Of a stretch of 64,000 nt of DNA, positions 1 to 7,071 are shown one piece after another. Position 1 is the first letter of the stretch. The number at the start of each line of letters is the position of its first letter. The stretch comes from an uncultured Alphaproteobacteria bacterium (GTDB lineage Bacteria; Pseudomonadota; Alphaproteobacteria; MPNO01; UBA2964). The notes beneath the pieces were generated by a model, which saw nothing but the letters and a program-made list of their open reading frames with translations, was not told the origin of the DNA and made no database searches. The position numbers and the translations under genes were made by a program. The stretch spans positions 3,607,391-3,671,390 of the forward strand of contig OX638326.1 of NCBI GenBank assembly GCA_951812775.1, given 5' to 3'.

Positions 1-473
1 GAAGCACGCTGAGCGAGGCACTTGCCGCAGGTGAGATCGACGCCATCATCGCGGCCCGCCAGCCGACCAGCTCAAAGACTTCTGAGGATGTCGTGCGGTT
101 GTTTCCCGAATACCGCGACGCCGAACGCGCCTATTTCGAAAAGACCGGCATCTTCCCGATCATGCACACCCTGGTGATCCGCGATGCTGTCTATAAGGAG
201 AACCCTTGGGTCGCCAAGAGCCTGTTCAATGCCTTTGAGGTGTCAAAGGCCAAGGCCGCCGATCTTCTTGCCTATACCGGTGCTATGGTGGTGATGACCC
301 CGTGGCTGCACGATGCGGTCGACGAGATGAACGCCGTGTTCAACGGCGATGCCTAGCCTTACGGGCTGGAAGCCAACCGCCGTCATCTCGAGACCTTTAC
401 ACGCTATCTGGTTGAAGAAGGATTCCTTCCGGAAGCCCCCGCCCTGGATGTGCTGTTTGTGGATGTGGGGTAG
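1..473 (+). pseudogene. 3' end of a 4,5-dihydroxyphthalate decarboxylase-like (SBP-fold) gene with an internal amber codon
   Basis: The reading frame is open from base 3 and carries the C-terminal part of the periplasmic-binding-protein-fold family that includes 4,5-dihydroxyphthalate decarboxylase. Seen motifs are LFPEYRDAERAYF, TGIFPIMHTLVIRD and NPWVAKSLFNAFE. A TAG at 354-356 interrupts the frame, but the same frame continues as PYGLEANRRHLETFTRYLVE and stops at TAG 471-473. Family members normally have Trp-Pro-Tyr-Gly here, so the TAG most simply replaces a TGG. The 5' end lies outside the window. It could be a recent pseudogene or a base-call error. The family assignment is recall from motif resemblance. 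The next gene starts 33 bp downstream on the same strand, so the two may have formed an operon. Confidence 0.75.
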
Positions 474-506
474 GGTTTCCGCGATCCCAACCAAGGAATC
501 TGCTCC

Positions 507-1484
507 ATGCCCAGCGCCAACCCCTACCGCACCTTCGATGGCATGGAGTATGCCGATATTCCCGATGAAATTTTCGACCGCACGACAAATCCGATGTTTG
601 CCTATGACGCAATGGATGATGAGGCGCGGCTGGCGCAGTTAAAACGCGATGCGGCCTATAACAATCGCTGGGCGGTGCCGGGTCATATGGCCGATCTTGA
701 GCGTTGGGCCGAAGAGAGCGCGGCCGTGCGGGGCTCGGTTCGTTGTGATCTCGATGTTGCTTATGGCGATGGCGAGCGCGAGAAGATCGATATCCTCTAT
801 CCAGACCGAGAAGGTCCCGTGCCACTGATCGTGTTTTTGCACGGTGGCTACTGGATGAGCATGACCAAGGAATCTTATGCCTTTATCGGCAAGAATTTTG
901 TCGAGGCCGGGGCGGCTTTTGCGGTCGTCGGGTTTGGCCTGTGTACGGATATCACCCTGGCTACGATGGTCGGGCAGGTTGAACGCGCGATTGAGCATCT
1001 GTGGTCGAAAGCGGATAGGCTTGGCTTTGATCGCGACCGGTTTTATCTCGCGGGGCATTCATCGGGTGGCCATCTGGCAGCGATGGTGCTGGGCGGCGGG
1101 GTTTCGGGCCAGCCCACCATACCGCCGGAGAAATTCAAAGCATCGGTCATTGTCAGCGGCCTGTTCGACCTTGCACCTATAGCGGCGACTTATATCAACA
1201 ACTATATCGCACTCGATGATGCTGGTGTCCGGCAGGTCAGCCCGTTACATCACGTGCCGCCACAATCATCCAGGATGGGTCCCCTAATTCTTGGCACCGG
1301 TGAACATGAATTGGCGGAGTATCATTTACATCAGGCGCGTTATGCCGAAGCGTGGGTCGCGAATGGTCACGAGCTGCAAATGTGCGATGCTACCAGCTAT
1401 CAGCATTTTGATGTGCCATATGATCTCGCCAATGCAGATGGCGGGCTGCATCGGGCGTTTAAGGCCCGCATCGATTTCGGTTGA
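507..1484 (+). CDS. alpha/beta hydrolase, arylformamidase-like
   Basis: A 325-residue alpha/beta-hydrolase of the kynurenine formamidase/esterase-lipase group. The oxyanion-hole motif HGGYW is at about residues 112-116, and the nucleophile elbow GHSSGGH has its Ser at about 185. The likely acid and base are in the C-terminal third (GEHEL and QHFDVPYD). There is no signal peptide, so it is cytoplasmic. The start ATG at 507 lies 33 bp behind the broken SBP-fold gene, which suggests a former catabolic operon. A relative with the same motifs sits at 51836-52729, again near SBP-fold genes. The exact substrate (formyl-kynurenine or another amide or ester) cannot be read from sequence. Confidence 0.85.
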   Translation: MPSANPYRTFDGMEYADIPDEIFDRTTNPMFAYDAMDDEARLAQLKRDAAYNNRWAVPGHMADLERWAEESAAVRGSVRCDLDVAYGDGEREKIDILYPDREGPVPLIVFLHGGYWMSMTKESYAFIGKNFVEAGAAFAVVGFGLCTDITLATMVGQVERAIEHLWSKADRLGFDRDRFYLAGHSSGGHLAAMVLGGGVSGQPTIPPEKFKASVIVSGLFDLAPIAATYINNYIALDDAGVRQVSPLHHVPPQSSRMGPLILGTGEHELAEYHLHQARYAEAWVANGHELQMCDATSYQHFDVPYDLANADGGLHRAFKARIDFG

Positions 1485-1496
1485 GTGACGGTTTGA

Positions 1497-1880
1497 TCAC
1501 TCCGCCTGCGGAGGTTTCCGTTCAGCATCGACCAGCTGGATGCGCCAGCCATCGGGATCGCGCAGCTCGACGGTGGTGCGGCCGGTAACTTCGATGAGTT
1601 TTGGGCCGCGGGTGAAGGCGACGCCGTTTTTGCTCAGCGCGTCGTGGGCTTCTTCGGCGTTATCGACCTTGAGCGCGATATGGTTGATGCCGATGACCTC
1701 TTCACCGGTGGCTTCATGGATTTCGATAATCGGCTGATTGTCGCCCGGCAGTTGCAGCTCGGCCGAGCCGCCATGATGAGTGGTATGCATCAGCACGTTA
1801 AAGCCGAGCTTTTTGAAAAATTCGACATGCGCATCGACATCACAAACGATGAGCTCCATGTGATCGATTGATTTAATCAT
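1497..1880 (-). CDS. VOC (glyoxalase/bleomycin-resistance/dioxygenase) family protein
   Basis: A 127-residue single-domain VOC protein starting MIKSIDHMELIVCDVDAHVEFF, the usual first beta-alpha-beta unit. A second unit starts near INHIALKVDN, and the C-terminal strand RTTVELRDPDGWRIQLVD is typical of the fold. Possible metal ligands are His 7, His 67 and the Glu in TVELRDPDG. Such proteins bind a divalent metal and act as dimers as lyases, isomerases, dioxygenases or resistance proteins. Nothing here fixes the substrate. It is convergent with the hydrolase at 507-1484, 12 bp apart. Confidence 0.85.
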   Translation of the reverse strand: MIKSIDHMELIVCDVDAHVEFFKKLGFNVLMHTTHHGGSAELQLPGDNQPIIEIHEATGEEVIGINHIALKVDNAEEAHDALSKNGVAFTRGPKLIEVTGRTTVELRDPDGWRIQLVDAERKPPQAE

Positions 1881-1999
1881 TTTTTATCTCCCGTTTGAGG
1901 TGTCGACGGAACCGTCGCTGCAGCAACGTTAGCCTGATCCGGGGCGGCTGGGAACTGCGACGCAATGCTGTTGAGAACGGTGTCATGTTCTACCTTCCC

Positions 2000-2030
2000 C
2001 GTCATTACCGGGTCAAGCCCGGTAATGACG
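2000..2030. repeat. REP-like palindromic repeat
   Basis: A perfect inverted repeat with 13-bp arms (CGTCATTACCGGG at 2000-2012 and its complement at 2018-2030) and a 5-nt loop TCAAG. Palindromes of this type, with GTCATTxCCGGG arms, are dispersed in many alphaproteobacterial genomes. It lies in the 269-bp spacer between the divergent VOC and DMT genes. A REP-associated tyrosine transposase gene is present at 30576-31520, so a mobilising enzyme for such repeats may exist in this genome. Only this copy was noticed in the window. Confidence 0.7.
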
Positions 2031-2149
2031 AAAAGGAGGACGAGGGTCGACGCGATCGGATCATTCAAAGCGTTCTCTTCTGCCACCCTCGACTTCACAA
2101 GTAATTTGCCGCACAAAGGCTCTCCCATCATTCAGGAATTCTGCCTGCC

Positions 2150-3064
2150 GTGTCTTTCGTTACATCAATCCGCCGTCTGGGGGCGCCTTTCACCACATGG
2201 TGGTTGGGTCTGTCCGGCAATATGCGGGGCATCCTGTGGATTTCGGTAGGCTCGCTGATTATCGCGCTGACGGATGGTCTGCTCAAATTTATGGGCGGCA
2301 CGTTTCATCCGGTGCAGTTGAGTTTCTGTCGCTATGTTGTGGGCTTTCTGTTGTTGGCAGCCGTGTTCTGGCGCATGGGGCGGGCTGGGGAACTGAAATC
2401 CAACCGCATGGGGCTGCATTGGGCGCGGCTGTTTCTCGCCACCATCGGCCAGACCGGTATTTTCATGGCGATGGTCAATCTGAAGCTCGCCGATGCCACG
2501 GCGTTCTGGTTCTCCAAACCGCTTTTCACCTCGGTGGCGGCGGTGTTTATTCTCGCGGAAATCGTGCCGGCGCGGCGTTGGGTGGCGACGGTCTTTGGGT
2601 TCGCCGGTGTTGTTATCATGATGCGGCCCGGCATTGCCGATATTGATCCGTATGTTCTGGTGGCGATTGGGGCGGCGTTTTCCATGGCTTTTGCCAACGT
2701 GCTGATCCGTGTCATGGCACCTACTGAGCCGCCCAACCGTATCCTGTTTTATTACCACATAGGCGGCATCGTCCTGCTGGCGCCAGCGATGATCTGGTTC
2801 TGGCAGACGCCGCAAGGGCTGGACTGGTTGCTGGTTGCCCTGATCGGGACCGGCACGACCATCGGTATGATCTGCTTTGTGCGAGGATTCTCCGTGGGCG
2901 AGATAAATGTCGCCGGGCCGATGGAATATGTCCGTCTCGTCTATGCCGGGCTGATCGGCTATTTCTTCTTCGCCGAAACGATTGATCTGTGGACCCTGAT
3001 CGGCGGCTTGGTCATCGTCACCAGTGCGCTCTATATCGCGCAGGATGAATCGCGCAGCCGTTAG
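2150..3064 (+). CDS. EamA/DMT-family transporter
   Basis: A 304-residue inner-membrane protein with about ten hydrophobic helices arranged as two EamA repeats. The first runs from about residue 28 (GILWISVGSLIIALTDGLL) and the second from about 168 (VLVAIGAAFSMAFANVLI). Members of the drug/metabolite transporter superfamily mostly export small metabolites, and the substrate is not predictable. The start is a GTG at 2150 giving MSFVTSIRRLG. A later ATG (2222, MRGILWIS) would still keep all helices. It resembles the protein encoded at 60759-61682. No partner gene is adjacent. Confidence 0.85.
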   Translation: MSFVTSIRRLGAPFTTWWLGLSGNMRGILWISVGSLIIALTDGLLKFMGGTFHPVQLSFCRYVVGFLLLAAVFWRMGRAGELKSNRMGLHWARLFLATIGQTGIFMAMVNLKLADATAFWFSKPLFTSVAAVFILAEIVPARRWVATVFGFAGVVIMMRPGIADIDPYVLVAIGAAFSMAFANVLIRVMAPTEPPNRILFYYHIGGIVLLAPAMIWFWQTPQGLDWLLVALIGTGTTIGMICFVRGFSVGEINVAGPMEYVRLVYAGLIGYFFFAETIDLWTLIGGLVIVTSALYIAQDESRSR

Positions 3065-3184
3065 GCCCAATCGTCTGATGTGCAGATTGCCCACCAGAAT
3101 TCCAGGGCGGAATTAAGCAACCGCAGATGATTGGTCCGGACAATCCGTCAACTTTGTCAGGTCCCTAGAGTTTCTACGGCTTGC

Positions 3185-3261
3185 TTGGGCGTTTGACGCT
3201 AAGAGATTTCTTCGGCTGATTGGGCGTTTGACGCTAAGAGATTTCTTCGGCTGATTGGGCG
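3185..3261. repeat. 35-bp tandem duplication (two full units plus a partial third)
   Basis: The unit beginning TTGGGCGTTTGACGC occurs at 3185-3219 and again, identical, at 3220-3254, followed by a 7-bp partial third unit. The second unit contains the last codons and stop of the CBS-domain gene, so the 3' end of that gene has been copied downstream. It most likely arose by replication slippage. Confidence 0.9.
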
Positions 3262-3629
3262 GTGATGTCACGCATACTGACGATTCCCACGACTTTAAAA
3301 TCGTTTTCTACAACCGGCAAGTGACGAATGTTATTATCGAGCATTACTTCGAGAGCCTGAGAGACCCCCCAGTCATGCCCACAGGTAATGACGTCGTTCG
3401 ACATAAGATCTGAGACCTGTTTGGAGAGAAGGACTTCGCCAAATTTTGCAAAACCGCAGGCAATATCACGCTCCGAAATTATTCCCGCGACACCGACACT
3501 CTTATCATAAACGACAACGGCCCCAATTGACCGTTCCGTTAGTTTTTTGGCTGCAGTGCGGATATCGGTTTCTGGTGCAATCATGGCGATTTCGGCGCCT
3601 TTCAATTGCAGTATGTCTTGTATTTTCAT
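3234..3629 (-). CDS. CBS-domain protein
   Basis: A 131-residue protein made of a pair of CBS domains: roughly residues 1-60 with SIGAVVVYD and GIISERDI, and 65-131 with NNIRHLPVVENDFKVVGIVSMRDI. Such Bateman modules bind adenosine nucleotides and act as sensors. Stand-alone copies are common in alphaproteobacteria, where their role is mostly unknown. The start is placed at the ATG 3629-3627 because GGAGG lies 5 nt upstream. An upstream in-frame start would add nine residues without such a site. The TAG stop is within the second unit of a 35-bp tandem duplication. Confidence 0.88.
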   Translation of the reverse strand: MKIQDILQLKGAEIAMIAPETDIRTAAKKLTERSIGAVVVYDKSVGVAGIISERDIACGFAKFGEVLLSKQVSDLMSNDVITCGHDWGVSQALEVMLDNNIRHLPVVENDFKVVGIVSMRDITAQSAEEIS

Positions 3630-3716
3630 GTCGCCTCCGGCGTAGGGCATCAACACTGACTGCGATCATGCCCTGCAATTATTAAGGCTAAGTTGAGAAA
3701 TTGCCTTAGAGAGACG

Positions 3717-3920
3717 CTATTGGCCCAACGTCATCCGGAACCGTTCTGCCCACCATTTAAAGGCTTCTTTTGCTCCGCTGAGGGGGTCGGTGAGCTTATC
3801 GAGATCCTTGGAGCCGGGTTGGCGGTCCAGGGCGGCGAACAGGGTTTGTCCGGTTTGCGAGTCCGTTACAAGCGCCTCCATGGACGCACTGCCGACATTG
3901 CTATGCTCGCCGGTGGTGAT
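3717..3920 (-). pseudogene. 3' remnant of a DUF3313-type lipoprotein gene
   Basis: On the minus strand an open frame ends at TAG 3719-3717 and reads GEHSNVGSASMEALVTDSQ, then TGQTLFAALDRQPGSKD, and near the end KEAFKWWAERFRMTLGQ. This matches the C-terminal region of DUF3313 (predicted outer-membrane lipoprotein) proteins as I know them. The N-terminal part with signal peptide and lipobox is missing. The homology stops near 3920, right where the exonuclease III fragment starts on the other strand. No start codon or ribosome binding site was seen. It is most likely a deletion relic. Confidence 0.6.
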
Positions 3921-3934
3921 TTTTTGACAGTACT

Positions 3935-4411
3935 CAATATGTGCCTGCCGGCGGCGACATTCCCGACCCGGTGGAGAACGACAAATTCGCGCACAAGCTT
4001 AACTTCATCGAGGAAATGGCTGATTGGTTTGGCAGCAAGCGCCAGGCCAGGCGAATTCTGGTCGGCGATTTAAACATCGCGCCTCTGGAAAATGACGTCT
4101 GGTCTCATCAACAATTGCGCAAAATCGTTAGCCACACACCCGTTGAGGTGGACGGTCTCAACAAAATTATGACGGTCCATAAATGGATAGATGCGGTCCG
4201 AGAGATTATCCCGCCGGAGGAGCTCCTCTACAGCTGGTGGAGTTATCGCAATCGCACATGGCCGGGAAGCGATCGCGGACGCCGTCTTGATCACATGTGG
4301 ATTACCCCCTCTTTGAAAGACAAACTCAAAGACGCGTCTGTCTTCCGTGAGGCGCGGGGTTGGGAGAAACCCTCTGACCATGTACCCGTGACCATTGATC
4401 TGGATATTTAG
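3935..4411 (+). pseudogene. xthA: 5'-truncated exonuclease III (xth-type)
   Basis: The frame begins with YVPAGGDIPDPVEN and continues through ILVGDLNIAP, DVWSHQQLRKIVSHTPVE, LYSWWSYRNRTW, GRRLDHMWITP and KPSDHVPVTIDLDI. These are the C-terminal half of an exonuclease III/AP endonuclease, with the GDxNxxP, LDH and SDH catalytic motifs. The N-terminal half, with the NxNG and QE metal-ligand motifs, is absent. It should therefore be non-functional as a repair nuclease unless expressed as a fragment. The upstream sequence belongs to an oppositely oriented DUF3313 remnant. The stop codon lies in a 17-bp tandem duplication. Confidence 0.8.
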
Positions 4412-4429
4412 ATGATCCGGATATTTAGA
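4396..4429. repeat. 17-bp tandem duplication at the exonuclease III stop
   Basis: TGATCTGGATATTTAGA at 4396-4412 is followed directly by TGATCCGGATATTTAGA at 4413-4429, with 16 of 17 bases identical. The first unit holds the last codons and stop of the exonuclease III fragment. Confidence 0.85.
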
Positions 4430-4563
4430 AAATCTCTGTTTTTCAATATCTTACAGATCACAAAAATATCTTGAATCTCCAGGATCAAACCCTATATCGA
4501 CTCTGAAGGTGCCGATGACCGGGCCTTCGGACTTTTCAACCGGGCCTGGCCATCCGGCGGGCC

Positions 4564-4599
4564 CATGACAGATATTGCTCACATGACAGATATTGCTCA
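4564..4599. repeat. 18-bp tandem duplication upstream of hsp20
   Basis: CATGACAGATATTGCTCA occurs twice in direct tandem (4564-4581 and 4582-4599), immediately before the AAGGAGG ribosome binding site of the hsp20 gene. Confidence 0.9.
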
Positions 4600-4614
4600 A
4601 AGGAGGATATCACT

Positions 4615-5071
4615 ATGACGACATTTGATTTTTCCCCGCTTTTCCGTTCCTCGGTCGGGTTCGACGGCATTCCCCGACTTCTGGACACGGCGATGCAAAC
4701 AGCAGACCGCCGTGACAGCTACCCGCCCTGCAACATCGAAAAGGCCGATGACAATCATTATCGGATTTCGATGGCGGTTGCCGGGTTTAGCGAAGACGAC
4801 CTCGAGGTGACGGCCAGGGAAGATACGCTGGTCGTACGCAGTAAAGCGCAGGAAGCGGAAGACGATGGCACCTAATCTTTACCGCGGCATTGCCGGACGG
4901 GCATTTGAACGCACGTTCCGGCTGGCCGACCATATCCGTGTTGTGGGGGCCGATCTAACGAACGGACTGCTTCATATTAACCTGGAGCGAGAAGTGCCCG
5001 AGGACCTAAAACCCCGCACCATTGAGATCAGGACAGGTGGCACGAAACAGTTGTTCGGCGCAGCTGCATAA
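4615..5071 (+). pseudogene. Hsp20 (IbpA-type) small heat-shock protein gene with a frameshift
   Basis: The first frame encodes MTTFDFSPLFRSSVGFD through [13 protein letters not shown] and stops at TAA 4873-4875. The +1-shifted frame continues [19 protein letters not shown] to KQLFGAAA (stop at 5069-5071). Joined, the product is about 151 residues and covers the whole alpha-crystallin domain with the IbpA-like RGIAxRxFERxFxLADH segment. Removing one A near 4874 would restore GTYLYRGIA. A good ribosome binding site (AAGGAGG, about 8 nt before ATG 4615) and a strong terminator remain, so the unit was recently intact. The shift is a recent frameshift or a base-call error. Confidence 0.8.
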
Positions 5072-5092
5072 TCTCTTGCGACCAATGAAGTA

Positions 5093-5134
5093 CGGCGTCC
5101 CGGTTTCCGGTTGCTTCCGGGGCGCCGTTTTTTT
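5093..5134 (+). terminator. Rho-independent terminator of hsp20
   Basis: A GC-rich hairpin with arms GGCGtCCCGG and CCGGgGCGCC around a short loop is followed by a run of T at about 5128-5134. The left end of the transposon begins directly after this T-run. Confidence 0.85.
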
Positions 5135-5135
5135 A

Positions 5136-5163
5136 GTGAATTATATACTTGACTAACCAGGCG
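5136..5163 (+). repeat. left terminal inverted repeat
   Basis: 28-bp imperfect repeat sharing the core GAATTATATA, then TT, TAACC and GCG with the right end. It contains the -35 hexamer TTGACT (5149-5154) of the transposase promoter. Confidence 0.75.
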
Positions 5164-5197
5164 TATTGTCCTAATGTATGGGACATAGGAGAATGAT
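5149..5197 (+). promoter_or_regulatory. tnp-M-R promoter with a dyad across the -10
   Basis: TTGACT at 5149-5154, a 17-bp spacer and TAATGT at 5172-5177 form a good sigma-70-like promoter. The inverted repeat TGTCC (5167-5171) and GGACA (5181-5185) brackets the -10, so a repressor bound there would block initiation. AGGAG at about 5187-5191 is the ribosome binding site of the transposase at 5198. The promoter call is visual only. Confidence 0.55.
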
Positions 5198-6154
5198 ATG
5201 GCAAACAACGCACCTGGTAAACATCACCGCGAAGGTATCAGCTTGATTGAGTTGGCAGAGATGTTCCCCTGTGAAACATCAGCGGAAGATTGGTTTGAGG
5301 ATGTGCGATGGCCTACGCCGGAAGACCGGCTTTGCCCAAAATGCGGAAGCCGCAACACGGCACCGAAGGCAAATCGCAAGCCTCTCCCTTATAGATGCCG
5401 TGATTGCCGTAAGTTCTTTTCAGTACGTCACGGTTCGGTCATGGAACAATCCAAGATACCTCTCCGTAAGTGGGCATTCGCGATTTATTTGAATGCGACG
5501 AGCCTGCAAGGTGTTTCGAGCATGAAACTTCATCGCGATTTAAAAATCACCCAGAAATCGGCTTGGTTTATGGCGCATCGGCTCCGCGAAGCGTTTGCTA
5601 GCGAACAAGGATTATTCGTCGGTCCCGTCGAGATCGACGAAACCTACATGGGCGGTAAGCGCAAGAATATGCCAAAGGCGAAACGCAAACATCTGAGCGG
5701 GCGCGGACCGGTTGGCAAGACCGCCGTTATCGGCGCAAAGGACCGCACAACCAACCGCGTGACGGCGCGATCAGTAAAGAACACCGATGGCGCGACGTTA
5801 CGAAGGTTCACTGAAAGTGTGAGCGATTTGACCGCAAAGGTCTACACGGACGATGCTGCGGGCTATAAAAGTGTGCGACGTGATCATGAAGCTGTCAATC
5901 ACTCAGTTGGCGAATATGTGCGCGGTCAAGCCCATACGAATGGAATCGAAAGTTTCTGGGCGATGCTTAAGCGAGCGCACAAAGGGACGTTCCATAATAT
6001 CAGCCCAAAGCACCTTGATCGATATGTTAATGAGTTCGCAGGCCGTCACAATATCCGCGACCGGCATACCATCGATCAAATGCGCGATATCGTTGGGGGG
6101 ATGATCGGCAAACGGCTCATGTATCGCGATCTGATTGTGGGGGAAGCACGATGA
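5198..6154 (+). CDS. IS1595-family transposase
   Basis: A 318-residue transposase. An N-terminal zinc ribbon has Cys at about 46, 49, 67 and 70 (LCPKCG and YRCRDC). Next come the family hallmark RKFFSVRHGSVMEQSK and a DDE-type core with Asp in VEIDETYMGG (about 147), Asp in VYTDDAAGY (about 218) and the HTNGIESFW segment (about 246-254). It cuts and joins the element ends defined by the 28-bp inverted repeats. It starts at ATG 5198 behind AGGAG. Its stop overlaps the methyltransferase start (ATGA at 6151-6154), so translation of the passenger genes is probably coupled to it. All motifs are intact and the element could still be active. Confidence 0.92.
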   Translation: MANNAPGKHHREGISLIELAEMFPCETSAEDWFEDVRWPTPEDRLCPKCGSRNTAPKANRKPLPYRCRDCRKFFSVRHGSVMEQSKIPLRKWAFAIYLNATSLQGVSSMKLHRDLKITQKSAWFMAHRLREAFASEQGLFVGPVEIDETYMGGKRKNMPKAKRKHLSGRGPVGKTAVIGAKDRTTNRVTARSVKNTDGATLRRFTESVSDLTAKVYTDDAAGYKSVRRDHEAVNHSVGEYVRGQAHTNGIESFWAMLKRAHKGTFHNISPKHLDRYVNEFAGRHNIRDRHTIDQMRDIVGGMIGKRLMYRDLIVGEAR

Positions 6155-7071
6155 ATAACGCCGTAATTCCCCCTGTCATCAATGATCCCGCTGCCCTTGC
6201 TCGTTCACTGTTCCCAAGGCCGGTCGTTCGCTCCTACGATAATCGCGTTCCTGTGCTGGCCTGTCTTGATAATTTGAAATTTTTGCGCTCGATCCCGGAT
6301 GGGCAGTGCAAACTGATTGTTACGTCACCTCCTTACAATTTGGGGAAAGACTACGAAGCCAAATCGTCCTTGGACAGCTATTTGGAGGCGCAAAAGCACG
6401 TTATCGAGGAATGTGTGCGCGTTCTGCATCCAAAGGGGTCCATTTGCTGGCAGGTCGGAAACTTCGTGCAGAACGGCGAGATAATGCCGTTGGATATCCT
6501 CACATACCCAATCTTCCAAAGATGCGGCCTGAAAATGCGGAATCGGATTATCTGGCATTTCGGGCACGGCTTGCACTGTACACGGCGGCTGTCAGGCCGA
6601 TATGAGACAATCAATTGGTGGACACGTGCGGACGATTACACGTGGCACTTGGACCCGATCCGCGTTCCATCAAAATATCCAGGCAAAAAACATTTCAAAG
6701 GGCCGAATACCGGCAAACTGTCCGGCAACCCGAAGGGTAAGAACCCGTCCGATGTCTGGGAGTTCCCGAACGTCAAGAATAACCATCCAGAAAAGACAAT
6801 CCACCCCTGCCAATTTCCGGTTGAATTGGTTGAGAGACTGGTTCTCTCGATGACCGATGAAAACGACGTGGTTCTTGACCCATATATGGGAGTGGGTTCT
6901 GCGGTTATCGCTGCATTGATGCATGGGCGCGACGCTTACGGTTGCGATATTGTTCCTGAATATGTCGAACTGGCGCAGCAGCGCGTTGCCGCGTGGCGTA
7001 GCGGGGCACTGCGCACCCGCCCCATGGGAAAACCGGTTTATAACCCGGTTCTGCCGAACGGTGGTCATTAA
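6151..7071 (+). CDS. beta-class DNA methyltransferase (restriction-modification)
   Basis: A 306-residue amino-methyltransferase. The catalytic motif TSPPYN is at about 58-63 and precedes the SAM-binding motif DPYMGVGS at about 243-250, which is the beta-class order. The SPPY form is usual for N4-cytosine enzymes, but N6-adenine methylation cannot be excluded. Other conserved parts are VGNFVQNGE, HPCQFPVELVERLV and the final DIVPEYVELAQQR. It presumably protects the site cut by the next gene's product, expected to be of the RGATCY or AGATCT type. The gene overlaps both neighbours (ATGA with the transposase, 1 nt with the endonuclease). Confidence 0.9.
   Translation: MNNAVIPPVINDPAALARSLFPRPVVRSYDNRVPVLACLDNLKFLRSIPDGQCKLIVTSPPYNLGKDYEAKSSLDSYLEAQKHVIEECVRVLHPKGSICWQVGNFVQNGEIMPLDILTYPIFQRCGLKMRNRIIWHFGHGLHCTRRLSGRYETINWWTRADDYTWHLDPIRVPSKYPGKKHFKGPNTGKLSGNPKGKNPSDVWEFPNVKNNHPEKTIHPCQFPVELVERLVLSMTDENDVVLDPYMGVGSAVIAALMHGRDAYGCDIVPEYVELAQQRVAAWRSGALRTRPMGKPVYNPVLPNGGH

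Noticed and set aside
397-1058. Long minus-strand frames opposite the arylformamidase-like hydrolase
   Set aside because: They are antisense shadows of a gene with intact catalytic motifs; no ribosome site or recognisable domain.
1877-2131. 84-codon minus-strand frame upstream of the VOC gene
   Set aside because: Its middle (VITGLDPVMTGK) is a translation of the REP-like palindrome, a common false gene in alphaproteobacteria, and the rest has no family likeness.
2165-3094. 309-codon minus-strand frame opposite the EamA transporter
   Set aside because: The His/Arg/Gln-rich composition and position exactly antisense to a well-supported membrane protein mark it as a shadow.
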